From: Papaver somniferum
Taxonomy: Eukaryota; Streptophyta; Magnoliopsida; Ranunculales; Papaveraceae
Assembly (NCBI RefSeq): GCF_003573695.1
Contig: NW_020621936.1
Coordinates: 1,488,001 to 1,552,000 of the forward strand
Direction: 5' to 3'
DNA: 64,000 nucleotides
The notes under the pieces were generated by a model. It was not told where the DNA came from, did not search any database, and saw nothing but the letters and a program-made list of their open reading frames with translations. Made by a program: the position numbers and the translations under genes. This document shows, in pieces, positions 1 to 11,599 of this stretch (its first letter is position 1; each line of letters opens with the position of its first letter).

Positions 1-1313
1 GAAGAAGCTACGAAAACTCCATTTACAAGAGAAGTACAACTAGGAGGAATACCTCCGAAATGCAATTTGCCCGCATTAACCAACATTTTTGATGGAACAA
101 CTTGTGCAATTCAACACATTAAAGCCTACATGAGGTGCATGTTGCAGTGGGAAAATCATGATGTCGTATTGTGCAAGTATTTTGCATCCAGTCTAACATG
201 AGAGGCGTTAAAATGGTTTGAAGGTCTACCAAAAAATACAATAACATCTTTCAATCACTTGCATACCACATTCTTGGGGGCATATATAAGTAACAATTCT
301 TCGCGACCTGGTATTGAAGATGTGTTTGGATTAAAACAAAGGATTGGCGAAAGTTTGAAGCACCTAACTAAAAGGTGGAGAACTATGTGTAGTGAAATGG
401 CTGGCCGTGTGCATGAGAGATATATTATCTTATTATTTATCAATGCTATGTTCGCAACCAATCTATTGTATATCCAAATTTTTATAGTCAAGAATACAAT
501 CACAATGATTGAACTGCGAGAACTTCAGGAAGAGTATATTGCTCTAGAGGAAAGGCAAAATGAAATGGAATCATACCCAGTTGCGAACACCAATTCACAA
601 GCAGCGAATGCAAGCTTATTACCTAAACTAATAAACACAGTGGCGAGCACTTCGCAAGTACAACAAGAAAAGGTTACGGGCAACAACAATCAACAGAAAC
701 TGGTGGCTATGGGAAGCCGAGATCAAGAGGAGTATGAAAGAGAAAGAAATTTCTATAATCGTGGTGGAAATAATAAGATTCAAAGACTTGATCAGCCGCA
801 AGAAACTTATGGAGGTCAAAGACAAAATTATAATAGAGGACAAGGAAGTCACAAGGTAGTATGGGAAGAAATCAAGATGCCACCTCTGAATGCAAGTGTG
901 GAGAAAATATGGGAAGCTATAATTTTGATGGAGAATATACCAACACCATGGAACATGGAACGGAACCACCTCAAAGCCGCAGAAGTCATGAGTTCTGTTC
1001 TTATCATCATTTTCACGGACATACTACAAATGATTGCAGAAATATAAAGAGAATTATTCTGAGAATGATAGATCAAGGAAAACTAAACCACTTTCTGGTA
1101 GGACACCCACAATATCAACCATTACTACCACCACCACCAGAGCATCACAGAGTAACCACGGTGAAAGAGAAGGAAACATTCTTCGTAGAAGTTGGTACAA
1201 AAGCAAAGAATCTATTCTGTCACTCTATCGTACATTCATACAAGACAATTGAAGATTTTCATGACAATGTTTTGAGTAGAGTGTTCGCAAGAGACAGTAA
1301 TGGAAGATAAATT
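1..1313 (+). pseudogene. Ty3/gypsy gag remnant (capsid region and zinc knuckle)
   Basis: The frame starting at base 1 reads like the capsid part of plant Ty3/gypsy gag, with the stretch ALKWFEGLP followed by FLGAYIS and LKQRIGESLKHLTKRW. Gag packages element RNA into virus-like particles in the cytoplasm. An in-frame TGA at 199-201 interrupts it just before EALKWF, where the family usually has Gly. Towards 860-1000 coding sense moves to another frame, which carries a knuckle-like C-x2-H-x3-H-x4-C pattern (CSYHHFHGHTTNDC). The 5' end and 5' LTR lie outside the window. The stop and the frame change make it a pseudogene. The Tat/Ogre assignment rests on the HGHTTxDC-type knuckle and on the antisense gene downstream, so it is an inference. 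Confidence 0.8.
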
Positions 1314-1979
1314 ATGAACATTGCGAAAATCTCGCCACTAAAGGAATGGCAGAAGCAGACTATTTCTTTTATCGCAGAAGAAGTCCCCAAAGGTGGAGAA
1401 GTACATGACAATCCATTGGTGGTAAAATTAGAAATTAATCCAAAACCGAATGAAGATGAAGATGATGAAGCTGAAGACTCATGGTAAATTAATAGGATTT
1501 TAATCGATACCGGAAGCTCTGTGAACATCTTATTCTATCATACTTATAAAACCATGGGAGGGAGAGATGATGATCTTATACCATCAACATATAAGATATA
1601 TGGTTTTAATGGTACTGCCAGCAAGCCTAAAGGGGAGGTTACTATGCGAATTCCATTGAAGGGAATATCTTCTGAAATCCTGTTCTGTGTTGTTGACGTA
1701 GAGTCACCGTACAATGCATTAATTGGTTGACCTTGGATACATGGGATTCTAGGTGTAGCTTCAACTTTCCATCAATGCATCAAATTCCCTCACCCCAGCG
1801 GTGTAGGAATCATAAAAGGAGATTGGGTTGAAGGAAAGAAATGTTACGAAACTGAGGTAGAATCCTGTGAAGGAAGAGCAAACAAGAAGGAAAGTTGGCG
1901 ACGCAAAATCAAACAGACACAAAGAAGTGAGAGATTGATGGTGGATGCAATCGAACGAAAAGAAGAAGAAATTTTGTGA
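1314..1979 (+). pseudogene. Ty3/gypsy aspartic protease remnant
   Basis: This is a retropepsin-type protease domain, which in intact elements cleaves the gag-pol polyprotein. The active-site motif is read as ILIDTGSSVNIL with DTGSS at 1506-1520. The flap and hydrophobic C-terminal motif follow as SPYNALIG, with the next codons reading PWIH, the usual (I/L)(L/I)GRPW position. The frame is broken by TAA at 1485-1487, just before the active site, and by TGA at 1728-1730, where the family has Arg. Downstream is a Lys/Glu-rich tail to 1979. No reverse transcriptase, RNase H or integrase follows, so most of pol has been deleted from this copy. Confidence 0.82.
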
Positions 1980-2830
1980 AACTAATGCTAGCTCAGAATA
2001 AGAAATGGTGAACATACCACTACCAAGAAAGCAGTAGCAGAAAATAACAAAGAAGCAGAGAATGACAAAGGTAATAAAAATAAGAAGTGTATGAATGATT
2101 GATTTGTTGCGAAACTCTCGCAACAAATAAAATTCTCAAAAGTACATTTTACTGAATGATAAAAAAGAGATTGAGAAGTGAAAATACGATGTGATGATGT
2201 GCGAGAATCTCGCAGAGATAATGAATTCTACAAAAGACAATCAGAGAACAATGACAAAAGAGAAAGGGGAGAACCTTTATGGCGTACACCCTAGTTCGCG
2301 AATACAATTTAGCAAGAGGCAAATGTAAGACCTAAAGTACGTCATATAAGGGGGTACCTGTTGCATGGCTCAGGGTAAGGATACACCTCCCCCGGAACCT
2401 GAGTCATGGAGATTTGGGGTCAATAAAGCCCATCCGGGAGAGGTACCTTGGATTCTCAGCTTAAGCATATGACTTAGATTAGGCGACTAAGGTAATAAGG
2501 ACTATCCCAAGGAGTGCAGAATCTGACCAAGGCGCAGAGGTACACGGTTGAGTCAAGAGTGCCAGGGGCGTCTGGAGCGTACCTTGCCATTCTTAACAAG
2601 TCTTGGCTTATACTGCACTCGGCCCGAAGAAAACCCCACTTAGGGTGCAGTCTCGTAACCATAAACCCTATAGGTAAAATGGATAAGAGGTTGCGAAAAA
2701 AACTGGTTGTTGTTAAGACCGGATGGGAGGAGCCAACCTTGTATGGTAGAGGTACGCCTCCTTGAAGGGGCAACCAGGGGGGAGATAAGGGCGGCACCCT
2801 ACATTAGGGAGATGATAAGTGTCTTAAGAC
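1980..2830 (+). other. non-coding interior of the Tat-like element
   Basis: This stretch follows the protease remnant, where reverse transcriptase and integrase would be expected in a complete element. I see no conserved pol motif in any frame. It is a patchwork of G-rich and purine-rich segments with the recurrent words TCGCAA and TTGCGA. The short open frames are not family-like. Confidence 0.5.
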
Positions 2831-3144
2831 GCAAATGTCATGAGGCTTTTTACCTACAAGGGTATTAAGGCTTGTCATATTTGTGCGACAATCTTGAAGA
2901 GGCAATAATACTAAAGAGAGAGATAAAACGAGATCAATGGGTTTTCACATGAAAGTGCGAAGACGTCCTGCGATTTCGTCACAAGACGGCAATGTCATGG
3001 GGCTTTATTTTCGCAAGAAAATTTAGGCCTGTCATATTTTCGCAACTATCCTGGAGAGGCAATAATACAAAGAAAAAAGTTAAGGCAAGATCAATGGGTT
3101 TTTTCATGAAAGTGCAAGGACGTCCTGCGATTTTGTCGCAATGA
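2831..3144 (+). repeat. 157-bp tandem duplication in the Tat-like 3' region
   Basis: Two adjacent imperfect copies run 2831-2987 and 2988-3144. The word AATGTCATG occurs at 2834 and 2991, and GTCCTGCGATT at 2965 and 3122; both pairs are 157 bp apart. Shared blocks include GTCATATTT, GAGGCAATAATAC and GATCAATGGGTTTT. Tandem repeats between pol and the 3' LTR are a known property of Tat/Ogre elements, and the position fits. Confidence 0.85.
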
Positions 3145-3577
3145 CAAGAGATGGCATAATAAGACCTTTAACTAGGAAGGAAAAATAAGACCACACAGGA
3201 AGGAGATTTTGAAAAGAATTAAAATTCACTTCGCATATGATTGCGAAATTATACATAACCAACTGCGAAGTTGAGGCACAAAATAAGAAAAATCTGCAAA
3301 ATCTCTCATTTGGATACAAATAACAGAGGCAAGTATGGGAATAAATGAAATTAGAAAATGTTATTTTGTCTCCACATGATAGATTTACGCAAAAATTCAA
3401 AAATTAATGACTATGTTGATTAACCGTATTGCAAGGAAGAATTTTTTTAATGAATGCAGGTTGAAATGAAAGAAACTCATATACTAAGGAATATGGGGAA
3501 CCAAAAGAATTCGCAAATATACAAAAAGAAGGAATAAATGTACAAGTATTACAGAAGATCAAAGAAAGAAACAAAGA
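3145..3577. other. non-coding spacer downstream of the antisense gene
   Basis: AT-rich sequence between the 157-bp repeat and the stop codon of the minus-strand gene. Several TTCGC words are present. No coding frame of recognisable type is visible. It probably holds the 3' UTR of the antisense gene, but I see no decisive poly(A) signal. Confidence 0.35.
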
Positions 3578-6338
3578 CTACTTCTTAGTTGATCCTTCAT
3601 CATCTTCATCAGACTTGTTCTCTTCTTCATCTGCATCAGAACCTTTATCTCCATCAGAACCTTCATCACCATTAGATTCTTCATCATCAGCTTCGCTATC
3701 AGAGATGGTCAGACTATGAATGTTCTTTGGGATCTCCTCCAAGAGACAAGGATAATCAGAGTGAGTAATACTATGGTCATCACAAACCATTTGAATAGTT
3801 TGATTGCGAAAATGCAGAGCGTCGTTCTTAAAGTTCGCAACAGTGATCTTGGTTTGATTCTTTAATCTAGAATATTTGTCGTTGCGAGAAGAAAGATTCT
3901 TTACGAGTTCCTCTTTTTCATCTTCAAGTTCCTCAACTCTTTGGCGATATCTACTTTCAGATCCTGCGAAGCATACAGCAATTAATCAGTAACTTGATAA
4001 AAAATCGTGAAAAACCAAAGATTAATAAAGGAAAACAGTTTATGACCTTGTCTCTCAGAAATCATATCTCTAATCAAGGCTGTACGCTCAACTTGGAGAC
4101 TAACATTTACACCTAAATCTTTTCTGGCGTTATCCAAGATTATCGCGGCCTAAGCGAACTCATCATCACTATTTATGAGAAGACGAGAACGAACTTGGTT
4201 TTCTCTCTCGCTAAGCACAGCATTTTGACAATTGGCTTCATCTCGTTCAAGTTGAACCTCAAGAAGAGTCTCTTGGAATTTCGCCAAAGCCTTAACACCT
4301 TGATCAGAGATACGATCTTTATCATTTATGAGTTTGCTAATCTTGGTTCTTAATTCATTGATATTCTCTTTAGAATTGAGATAAAAACGTTTAAATTGGT
4401 TGGCCAAAACTAAACTAGATCTATGATCAATCTCTAAGAGGCGAAATTTGGATTTAAGTTCATTCAAAGGCAGAGATGAAATTTTATCATTAGAGAAACT
4501 ATTCAAAGGTTTATTAAGATGTTCAAGAAGAGTGTCATTATCTAGGGCATCGGGAAATGAACGAAGAAGAACGGCTTCATCAGAAAGACCATAAATGTCT
4601 GCAAAAAAGATTAATCAAATAAGATAAGACAATAGGATGAATGAATGAAAGGAAAGGAGAAAAATTGCATACCATAGAGCTGATCATTAGCTTTTTGAAG
4701 AGTATAAATTTTGTTCCTTTGCGAAGAAGTGTCGGTTTCCAGTTGTTTGTTCTTCTCGCGAAGACCTTTAACTTCGGCTTCTAATTGTTCGTTCTTCTCA
4801 CAAAGACCTTTAGATTCAGTTTTAGTTCTTTATTCTTCGTACGAAATTGAAGATTCTTCTTTTCAAGAATTTCGTGTCTCCTCTCCAAATCTGAGGCAAC
4901 AGCGAAAGAAGCTTTTCCATCCTGCGAAGAAAATACAAAAAATAATTAAAATAATAAGAAATTTTGAGTCACAATAATGAAGAAGTAAAAATACGAAGGT
5001 ATACCAAACTATTGAGGGAATTTAGGAAGCTAAGAGTTACTGATTTGGAGACTCCACGAAGAGAACTATCACCATCCAACAAAGGAGTATCGCCAAATAG
5101 TTGCGAGAGCTTTGCATATACTGGCGAGGCAATTATCTCCCATCCCTTGACAAGAATCAGAGAAGATACCAGATAACTGTGTCATAGAGGATTCAGGTGG
5201 AGAATCTTTATTCGCAGCAGAGTCGTCATCATCATCTTTGTTATATTCATCATCTTCAGAACCATCAGGGAAATGAATATCTGAAGGAGGAGGAGAATTC
5301 CCTCTCTTTCTTTTCTTTGAATAGGATGCAGATGATTTTCCTTTGCGAAGAATATCTTTACCCTTATCACCATCCGTCGCAGCCTTGGTGGATTCTTCTA
5401 CTTCAGCAATAACCTTCACACACAAATGAAGATAAGAAGCAGAGGCAACAATATATTGTTTAAAATCGTAAAAGAATATTTCTTACCTCATCTGTGTATG
5501 AGCGAAGAGCTAGCAAGGTATTGGATTTACCAGTCCTGCGGTAGCTATCTTTCAGTTTCTGGATCTGTAGAATGTCGCAAGAATCAGTGAACAAAAGAGT
5601 AAAGATAAATAAAGAAACATAAAGTGGGCGAAATTAGAAGAAATATACCTCTTTCACTTTATCAGGCCAAGAGAATACCCAGGGTCGATAAGCGGTGAGA
5701 TTCGCAGGAATGACATTAAAACCAGCAATATAGGGTCCTTTCAGCATCAAGGGGAAGACGCACCATTTATCATCTTTGGATTGGAGAGGGGTTTTATTTA
5801 TTACAGAATGCCAATCAATGTCATGCATGAGCATTTTATCTTCAGCAATAACATCCTTCCTTTTCAAGCGAATACCCCAGCGAGTATTCTCTTTCTTCAT
5901 GGATATTAATTCATAATTTTCGAAGAAATTCGCTACTGTATACTTCTCAGCGATTATCTCTAGATCTATGAATTTAGGATCCCTAAGTTCTTTGGAATAA
6001 AGATATCCTTTACCAGCACCACGGTTAGCGAACTCCAGCATCAGACGGATGCAATCCCCACTCAATTGGAAGATAGCTCGCGAAAATACCGAGTGAGCGA
6101 GAATCTCATAGAACATAGGAATATCTGGGTCATAAAGAGGAATGAGGAGACCTGCGAGAATTTGACCCAGTGAAACTATGATTGATTGATCATCACAATG
6201 TTGATCAGAGAAAAGTTTGATAGAAAGAATTGACTTGGCACTTTCACCATGAATGGTAGAAAGTGTGAAACCTTTCTCAGCAAGATCTTTTTGAACATCC
6301 TTTAAGGTTTTCTCATGTTTTTGACCACTTGGAGGCAT
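3578..6338 (-). pseudogene. six-exon antisense gene of a Tat-type element (aORF-like)
   Basis: This minus-strand gene has exons 6338-5649, 5564-5487, 5413-5005, 4921-4673, 4598-4047 and 3963-3578. Each intron begins GT and ends AG, several acceptors reading CGCAG. Exon lengths total 2364 nt, and codon phase fits at every junction once a +1 slip in exon 3 and a -1 slip in exon 4 are allowed for. Start at MPPSGQKHEKT. Exon 1 is a globular domain (about 230 aa) with SLGQILAGLLIPLYDP and ends FSWPDKVKE. It loosely resembles plant 'putative gypsy type transposon' domains (PF04195), which is not proven. Exon 3 is acidic with a basic KKRKRG patch, exons 4-6 are coiled coil, and the C-terminus is Asp/Glu-rich. 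An in-frame TAG lies at 4150-4152. Antisense ORFs in this position are known from Tat elements such as Retand and Ogre. Function unknown. Confidence 0.7.
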
Positions 6339-6685
6339 ATATAAATATAGAGTATGGGAATGGACGAAGATTTAAGAAGGAAGATAGAAGAAAAATTACA
6401 GCAGAGGAATTTACGGAGAAAAGGATGAAGTTGCAGAGAAGATGAAAAAGAGAGTAAAAAAGAAGAAAAGGGAGAGTAAGAAGAGTATATATAGAGGATA
6501 TTTTCGAGAAGATAAACACAATTAATGCGAAAATACGTGAGCGGTTGAAAAGCAGCGGTTACAGAAGACGTGTCAAGAAACAGATGGGAGAAAGGATACG
6601 TGTGATAAATGCAGAATATGAAGTGATGGATGACTGCGAGCATTTCTCACATCGTTCTCTACTTCGCAGAGAATATATGAGAAGA

Positions 6686-7260
6686 GGAAAGATGTAGGAT
6701 CAGAATCTCGTAGCAATAATACCTCAACACGACAGTGTCGCAGAACAACTTCAGAAACGACATAGTAAACGACATCAACCAAATCATGAGAAAAGTGTGA
6801 CGGTCCTGCGAAAATAAGGAAGTTTTGCGAGATTAATATTTATAAAGTTTCGATAATGTCGCAAGTCATATCCGAAAATAAAGGACAGATTAGTTGTCAT
6901 CCACTATGTAATTCTCTATAAATAGTCGTTCAGTTGTAAAGGAAAGGGAGTGATCTTTTTTGAGTGAGAAGCAAGTAAATAGGAGAGAGAAAATTTAGAG
7001 CAGTGGTTATTCTTGATTCCTTTATCTTTTCTTGTAAGATTGTTCAAATATTCATCAATAAAATTAGGATTGTTAATCCAAAAATGAGTTGAATGTTAAT
7101 GAAATCCTGTGAGGGGTGTAGTGTAGGATTTCCTGCAACTAAAATTTCCACAGATATTATCAAACCACTCCACATATTCCTGTTTTGCTTATACTAATTT
7201 CACCAACCCCTCATTAGACCGGGGTTAAATCCTTCCCATAATTTTTTTTGCACAACAGAA
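6686..7260 (+). repeat. probable 3' LTR of the Tat-like element (edges uncertain)
   Basis: A purine-rich stretch (6355-6490 and 6665-6685) precedes a segment with LTR-like signals. TATAAATAG lies at 6917-6925, and an AATAAA poly(A) signal at 7057-7062 is about 140 bp further on, the spacing of a promoter plus short R region. The left edge at TGTAGGATCAG (6686) is a guess. The right edge lies between about 7150 and 7260. The partner 5' LTR is outside the window, so ends and TSD cannot be verified. Confidence 0.4.
6917..6925 (+). promoter_or_regulatory. TATA box of the probable LTR
   Basis: TATAAATAG is a strong plant TATA box in an otherwise non-coding stretch. It is followed downstream by AATAAA (7057-7062), consistent with the U3/R portion of an LTR. 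Confidence 0.55.
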
Positions 7261-7366
7261 GCATAAGAAAACTGGGTTATAACCAGAGACCGATAAAGTG
7301 GTTGCCTCCAACGAAGGAAATCACCGTTCTTCTATGTTGAAGTTGGTAAATACACACGCTTGTTTC

Positions 7367-7473
7367 TTAGGTGAATGTAGCATTATAAACATTTGAGAAA
7401 TACTGAACCACGCAGTTGAATGTGGAGGCGATTAAGTACCGATATATCGGCATTTGCATCCAATGAGCCCTTG
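7367..7473 (-). pseudogene. 3'-terminal exon piece of a MULE-OTU relic
   Basis: The minus frame ending with TAA at 7367-7369 reads RAHWMQMPIYRYLIASTFN and continues to NATFT. It resembles the end of plant OTU-type cysteine protease domains fused to MULE/FAR1-like proteins, where a W-M-x-(M/L)-P block precedes a LIA-x-x-(F/Y)N block. The other part of the exon is at 39701-39962. When one copy of the CCTTG duplication is removed, the frame joins without a shift as HGGNPIA followed by RAHW. The 32-kb copia nest therefore landed inside this exon. Confidence 0.6.
7469..7473. repeat. target-site duplication CCTTG (left copy)
   Basis: CCTTG here and at 39696-39700 directly flanks the terminal dinucleotides of the outer copia element. 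A 5-bp duplication is the norm for copia integrase. Confidence 0.92.
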
Positions 7474-10009
7474 TGAAAAAGCGGGGGTCTAACAACCACA
7501 CCAAATATTTCGTTCGGCTAACTGTATGGACTAACTCAAATATAATTCCAAGAGAATCAACTAGACAGTCAAACTCAATCAAGGAAAAACATCCAAGTGT
7601 TATATCTCAATTTCTCAATACAATCTGCAATCGAACAGATAGAAATATATGAGCCCGATTGATATGAAAAATAACTTGAACGGTATCAAAAACCAATGTT
7701 CAAGTGTCAATCAACAACCAAAGGTCGGATTCACCAATTGATTGAATTACGCACAACCTGTGATATTTCAATAATATAAACAAATATAATGCGGAAAATA
7801 AATAACACAGACACCAGAAGTTTTGTTAACGAGGAAACCACAAATGCAGAAAAACCTCGGGACCTAGTCCAAATTTGAACACCACACTGTATTAAGCCAC
7901 TACACACACTAGCCTACTATAAGATAACTTCGAACTGGAATGTAGTTGAGCCCTAACCAAGTCTCACGGCGATTAAGGTACAGTCGCGTTCCTTACGCCT
8001 CTGAATCCCCGCAAGACTCTACACACTTGATTCCCTTAGATGATCTCACCCACAACTAAGAGTTGCTTCGACCCAAAGTCGAAGACTTGATAAACAAATC
8101 TGTCTCCCACAGAAAAGTCTATTCTGATAGATAAATCTGTCTCCCGCAGAAATACCTACGAAGTTTTTGTTCTCTCTATTGATAAATCAAGGTGAACATG
8201 AACCAACTGATAATCCGGTCTTATATTCCGGAAAAACAGTCTACAAATATCAATCACTTCACAGTAACTTAACTATATGGTAGTAGAACAAGTTATTTTG
8301 GAATCACAAAGAATGAGACAAAGAGATTTGTGATTACTTTTTACATCTTACCTATCGGAGATTAATCTCGAGCCAATCTTAGAGAATATAGTACTCAATA
8401 CGATAAAACAAGTAAGATCAGAACACGCAACTATAGAGAAAATAGTTGAATCTGGCTTCAGAATCCCAATGAAGTCTTTAAGTCATTAACCTGTAATAGT
8501 TTTAGGAAAAACCTAGGTTAAAGGAGAATCGACTCTAGTCCGCAACTAGTATCACACATGAGGTGTGGAGATTAGGTTTCCCAGTTGCTAGAGTTCTCCC
8601 TTATATAGTCCTCAAATCAGGGTTTGATAGCTTTGAAACAAAGCAATCAATATTCACCGTAAGATGAAATCCTAATTTAAGATTCAAGCTAAGTTTGTTT
8701 AAAGCCAAAGAAAATGGTTTTATCTTGTTACACACAAATGAAATATACCTTCATTTATATATAGGTTACAGTACCTAAACGTGTATATTGAGTTGGCTCA
8801 ACAATAGTTAACCGAAGTTAGCCATATAAACACTTTTCTACTAACCACATTCATCTAACACCTCTAGATCAAATTATAATCAAATGAATCTAATTATGTT
8901 TTACTCATAGAGTTGTTCAATTGTTTATATTCTCATAGAAGTATACAAGACACAATTGAAACAAAATCAGATTGATTTAATAGAATCAATTCATGAGCAT
9001 TAAGCCATGGTTTGCAACGATTGCATTCCTTAATTTATATGTGTATTTTTTCATGAGTATGAAATCATATTTAACCGATTTTGGAACATAAACCAACTTA
9101 GTTTGAAAACGGGTACGCAAACTTAAGTTCCGGACTTTGGTCTTGTCCGACAGTTCGCAAACGCGTATGCATACTGTCGTCCCGTACCTAACTCAGGTAA
9201 AACCGTTCGCATACTGGTATGCATACTTGGTTCCCGGACTTTAACAGTTAAAACCGTTTGCACACTGGTATACAAACTTGGTTTCTGGACCTGCATCATA
9301 CTACAACAGTTTGCACACTAATATGCATACTGTGCTATATCGGATAATGGTTAATTGTTCTAAACTCCCATTTCAATCACTGAAACATCCTTATAAGATG
9401 ACAATAGTTGTCTCACACAAACTATTAGCTTTTAAGTAATTTTCAAGTGATCGAATGATCAATACGAAACATTCTGAGTCTACATCAAATGATTGTCTCA
9501 CACAAATCATGTAAGATGTTTCAAGGCAATTTTCACATGATCATCTTTTGACTCATTATTTAGTTTCCAACAAATAAATTGTTTCCATCTAAACTCGTCA
9601 AGAAGAATGATGAATGTAGCTAAAGCAAAAATCTTCCAACACATATTTCGAGAAAGATATAGGCGAGTTAAACTCAGCTCGAAATATCAAATGTGTATAA
9701 TGAAAAGTCTGTATAGATATACGACTTAGTGTCAATAGGAGATAGAATAGAATAGACTTCTAAGTGATAGATAAGTTTTAGTCTCCACATACCTTTTGTT
9801 GATCAAGTTCCTCCAAGCTCTCCTCAGTAGATCTTCGTCTTCAATCGATGAACGTCGTGAAGTCTAAAACTCAACTACACATTCTATCCTAGTCCGAGAC
9901 ATAGCTATAAGTAGACTAGAAATCAAGACTTATAGTTTTGATCGCCTAAACTTGACAAACAAGCTTGAGATATCAACGCTTGCGCGTTCGATCGAGCAGT
10001 GCTCTAACA
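7474..10009 (-). repeat. 3' LTR of the outer copia element
   Basis: 2536 bp. On the minus strand it begins TGTTAGAGCACTGCTCG and ends CCCCCGCTTTTTCA, so it has canonical TG...CA ends. The minus-strand sequence just before it, GACAAAGGGGGAGAT (10010-10024), is the polypurine tract, which identifies this as the 3' copy. It shares the block GAGGAAACCGCAAATGC with the other LTRs of the family in this window. Confidence 0.92.
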
Positions 10010-11563
10010 ATCTCCCCCTTTGTCAATTTTAGCGACAAAACTATCAATACATATGGATTACAAAATAAATAAACTTTGTAGCTTCTCATCCAACATGCTT
10101 GGTTTCGTTGGTTCTTCAAAATTCCTTGAATTCTTCGTCACTCCAAGTACTCCAGTGATTTTGAACGTGTTCAACTCAGCTTCATTGTTGTTGAAGCTCC
10201 GTAGCTATAACAATAAGAAAACATATGTTCTCAATTACTGTTATACAGTGGCATAGTATTATTACACAACATCAAAGTTCAATTGCATCACAACTTTGAC
10301 AATAATATTATGGTGATATGTATCACTCCCCCTTAGTCAATACTTCATCTCACAATGAAAACCACTCCCTCTTACATAATGATTCGTAAACCATATGTAT
10401 GTAGCGTGAACTACAAAATAATTCTCCCCTTTTTTGTCAATATAAATTGGCAAAGGTACGAAAACCAACGGGATCATAATGAAATTCTCATAGAGACACT
10501 TCATGACTAAAAGAGAACATATCAACTTGGTTTCGATGATTTCACATAGTCGAAACTTAGTGTATTTATCAAGGAGTTTATGAAGACACATGAAAACTCC
10601 TACAATATTCCACAACCGCACTCCCCACAAAGATTTGGAAATTAAGCACAAGTTCAATCAAGAACTTCTACCCCCCCCCCCCCCCCCACCCCCCACAAAT
10701 AAAATGTCATCCCCGAAAGAACAACAAAAGAGACCATTTGTATCCAGAAAACTCAGATAAATTAACCACAAGAGAAACTTAATGATTAATTTAATTGAAA
10801 ATGCTCAACATAAGAAAACTTACTGAGCCATACAGTACTTTCACATAGAAGTGGATCATGGAAAGATCAATCCTGCAGAATATTCAAAAGTTCATTCTAT
10901 CTTTTATCAATATTTGCATAAAGACATAATAGACTTAACTTCTGACATATATGAGATAATCATAGTTCACGGACGTAAACACACATATCCCATAAAAATT
11001 TTACAATATATAAAACCATAAAGATTAATACTGCAAAATCATCTTCCAAATAACTTAGAATTTAAATAAATAAATCTAAAACATTTCAAGATGAAAATCA
11101 CAATATTTGCTATTCCAAACCCTAGTTATCCTTCTTAAAACACAAGAATAAATTCTCATAAAAAGTTTCCTAGACATAATAAAATCAACTCCTAAGAACA
11201 AACTGAAAGACATCAGACATAATCAGCAACCAGAGATCGAACACAAGTAATACCATCAGTTGCTTTCTTCAGTTCAATCTTCATACTCAAGATTCTTTGT
11301 TGCAATTTCAAGTTGATCACGTACAACCCCAAAAACTCGAAGAAAATTTCCAACGAATTTAGATGACATCTGGACAGGTTGATTATTTTCATGATCAACT
11401 GCATGATAGCAGGTTATGAAACAGGGTTCTCATGAAACTCAGAAACTTTTCCAACTTCAACTTTGTCTTCCTTTTTCCATCCATCCATTGTGCACTCCAT
11501 GATATCACAAGATAAATCTTGAGGATACGGAACTAGCATATATCAGGAGAAAAATAATTCTTG

Positions 11564-11599
<36 letters not shown>

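Noticed and set aside
10671..10694. C17 run as a functional signal
   Set aside because: The matching position of the inner copy is a short GGGGG tract, so homopolymer expansion or sequencing slippage is simpler.
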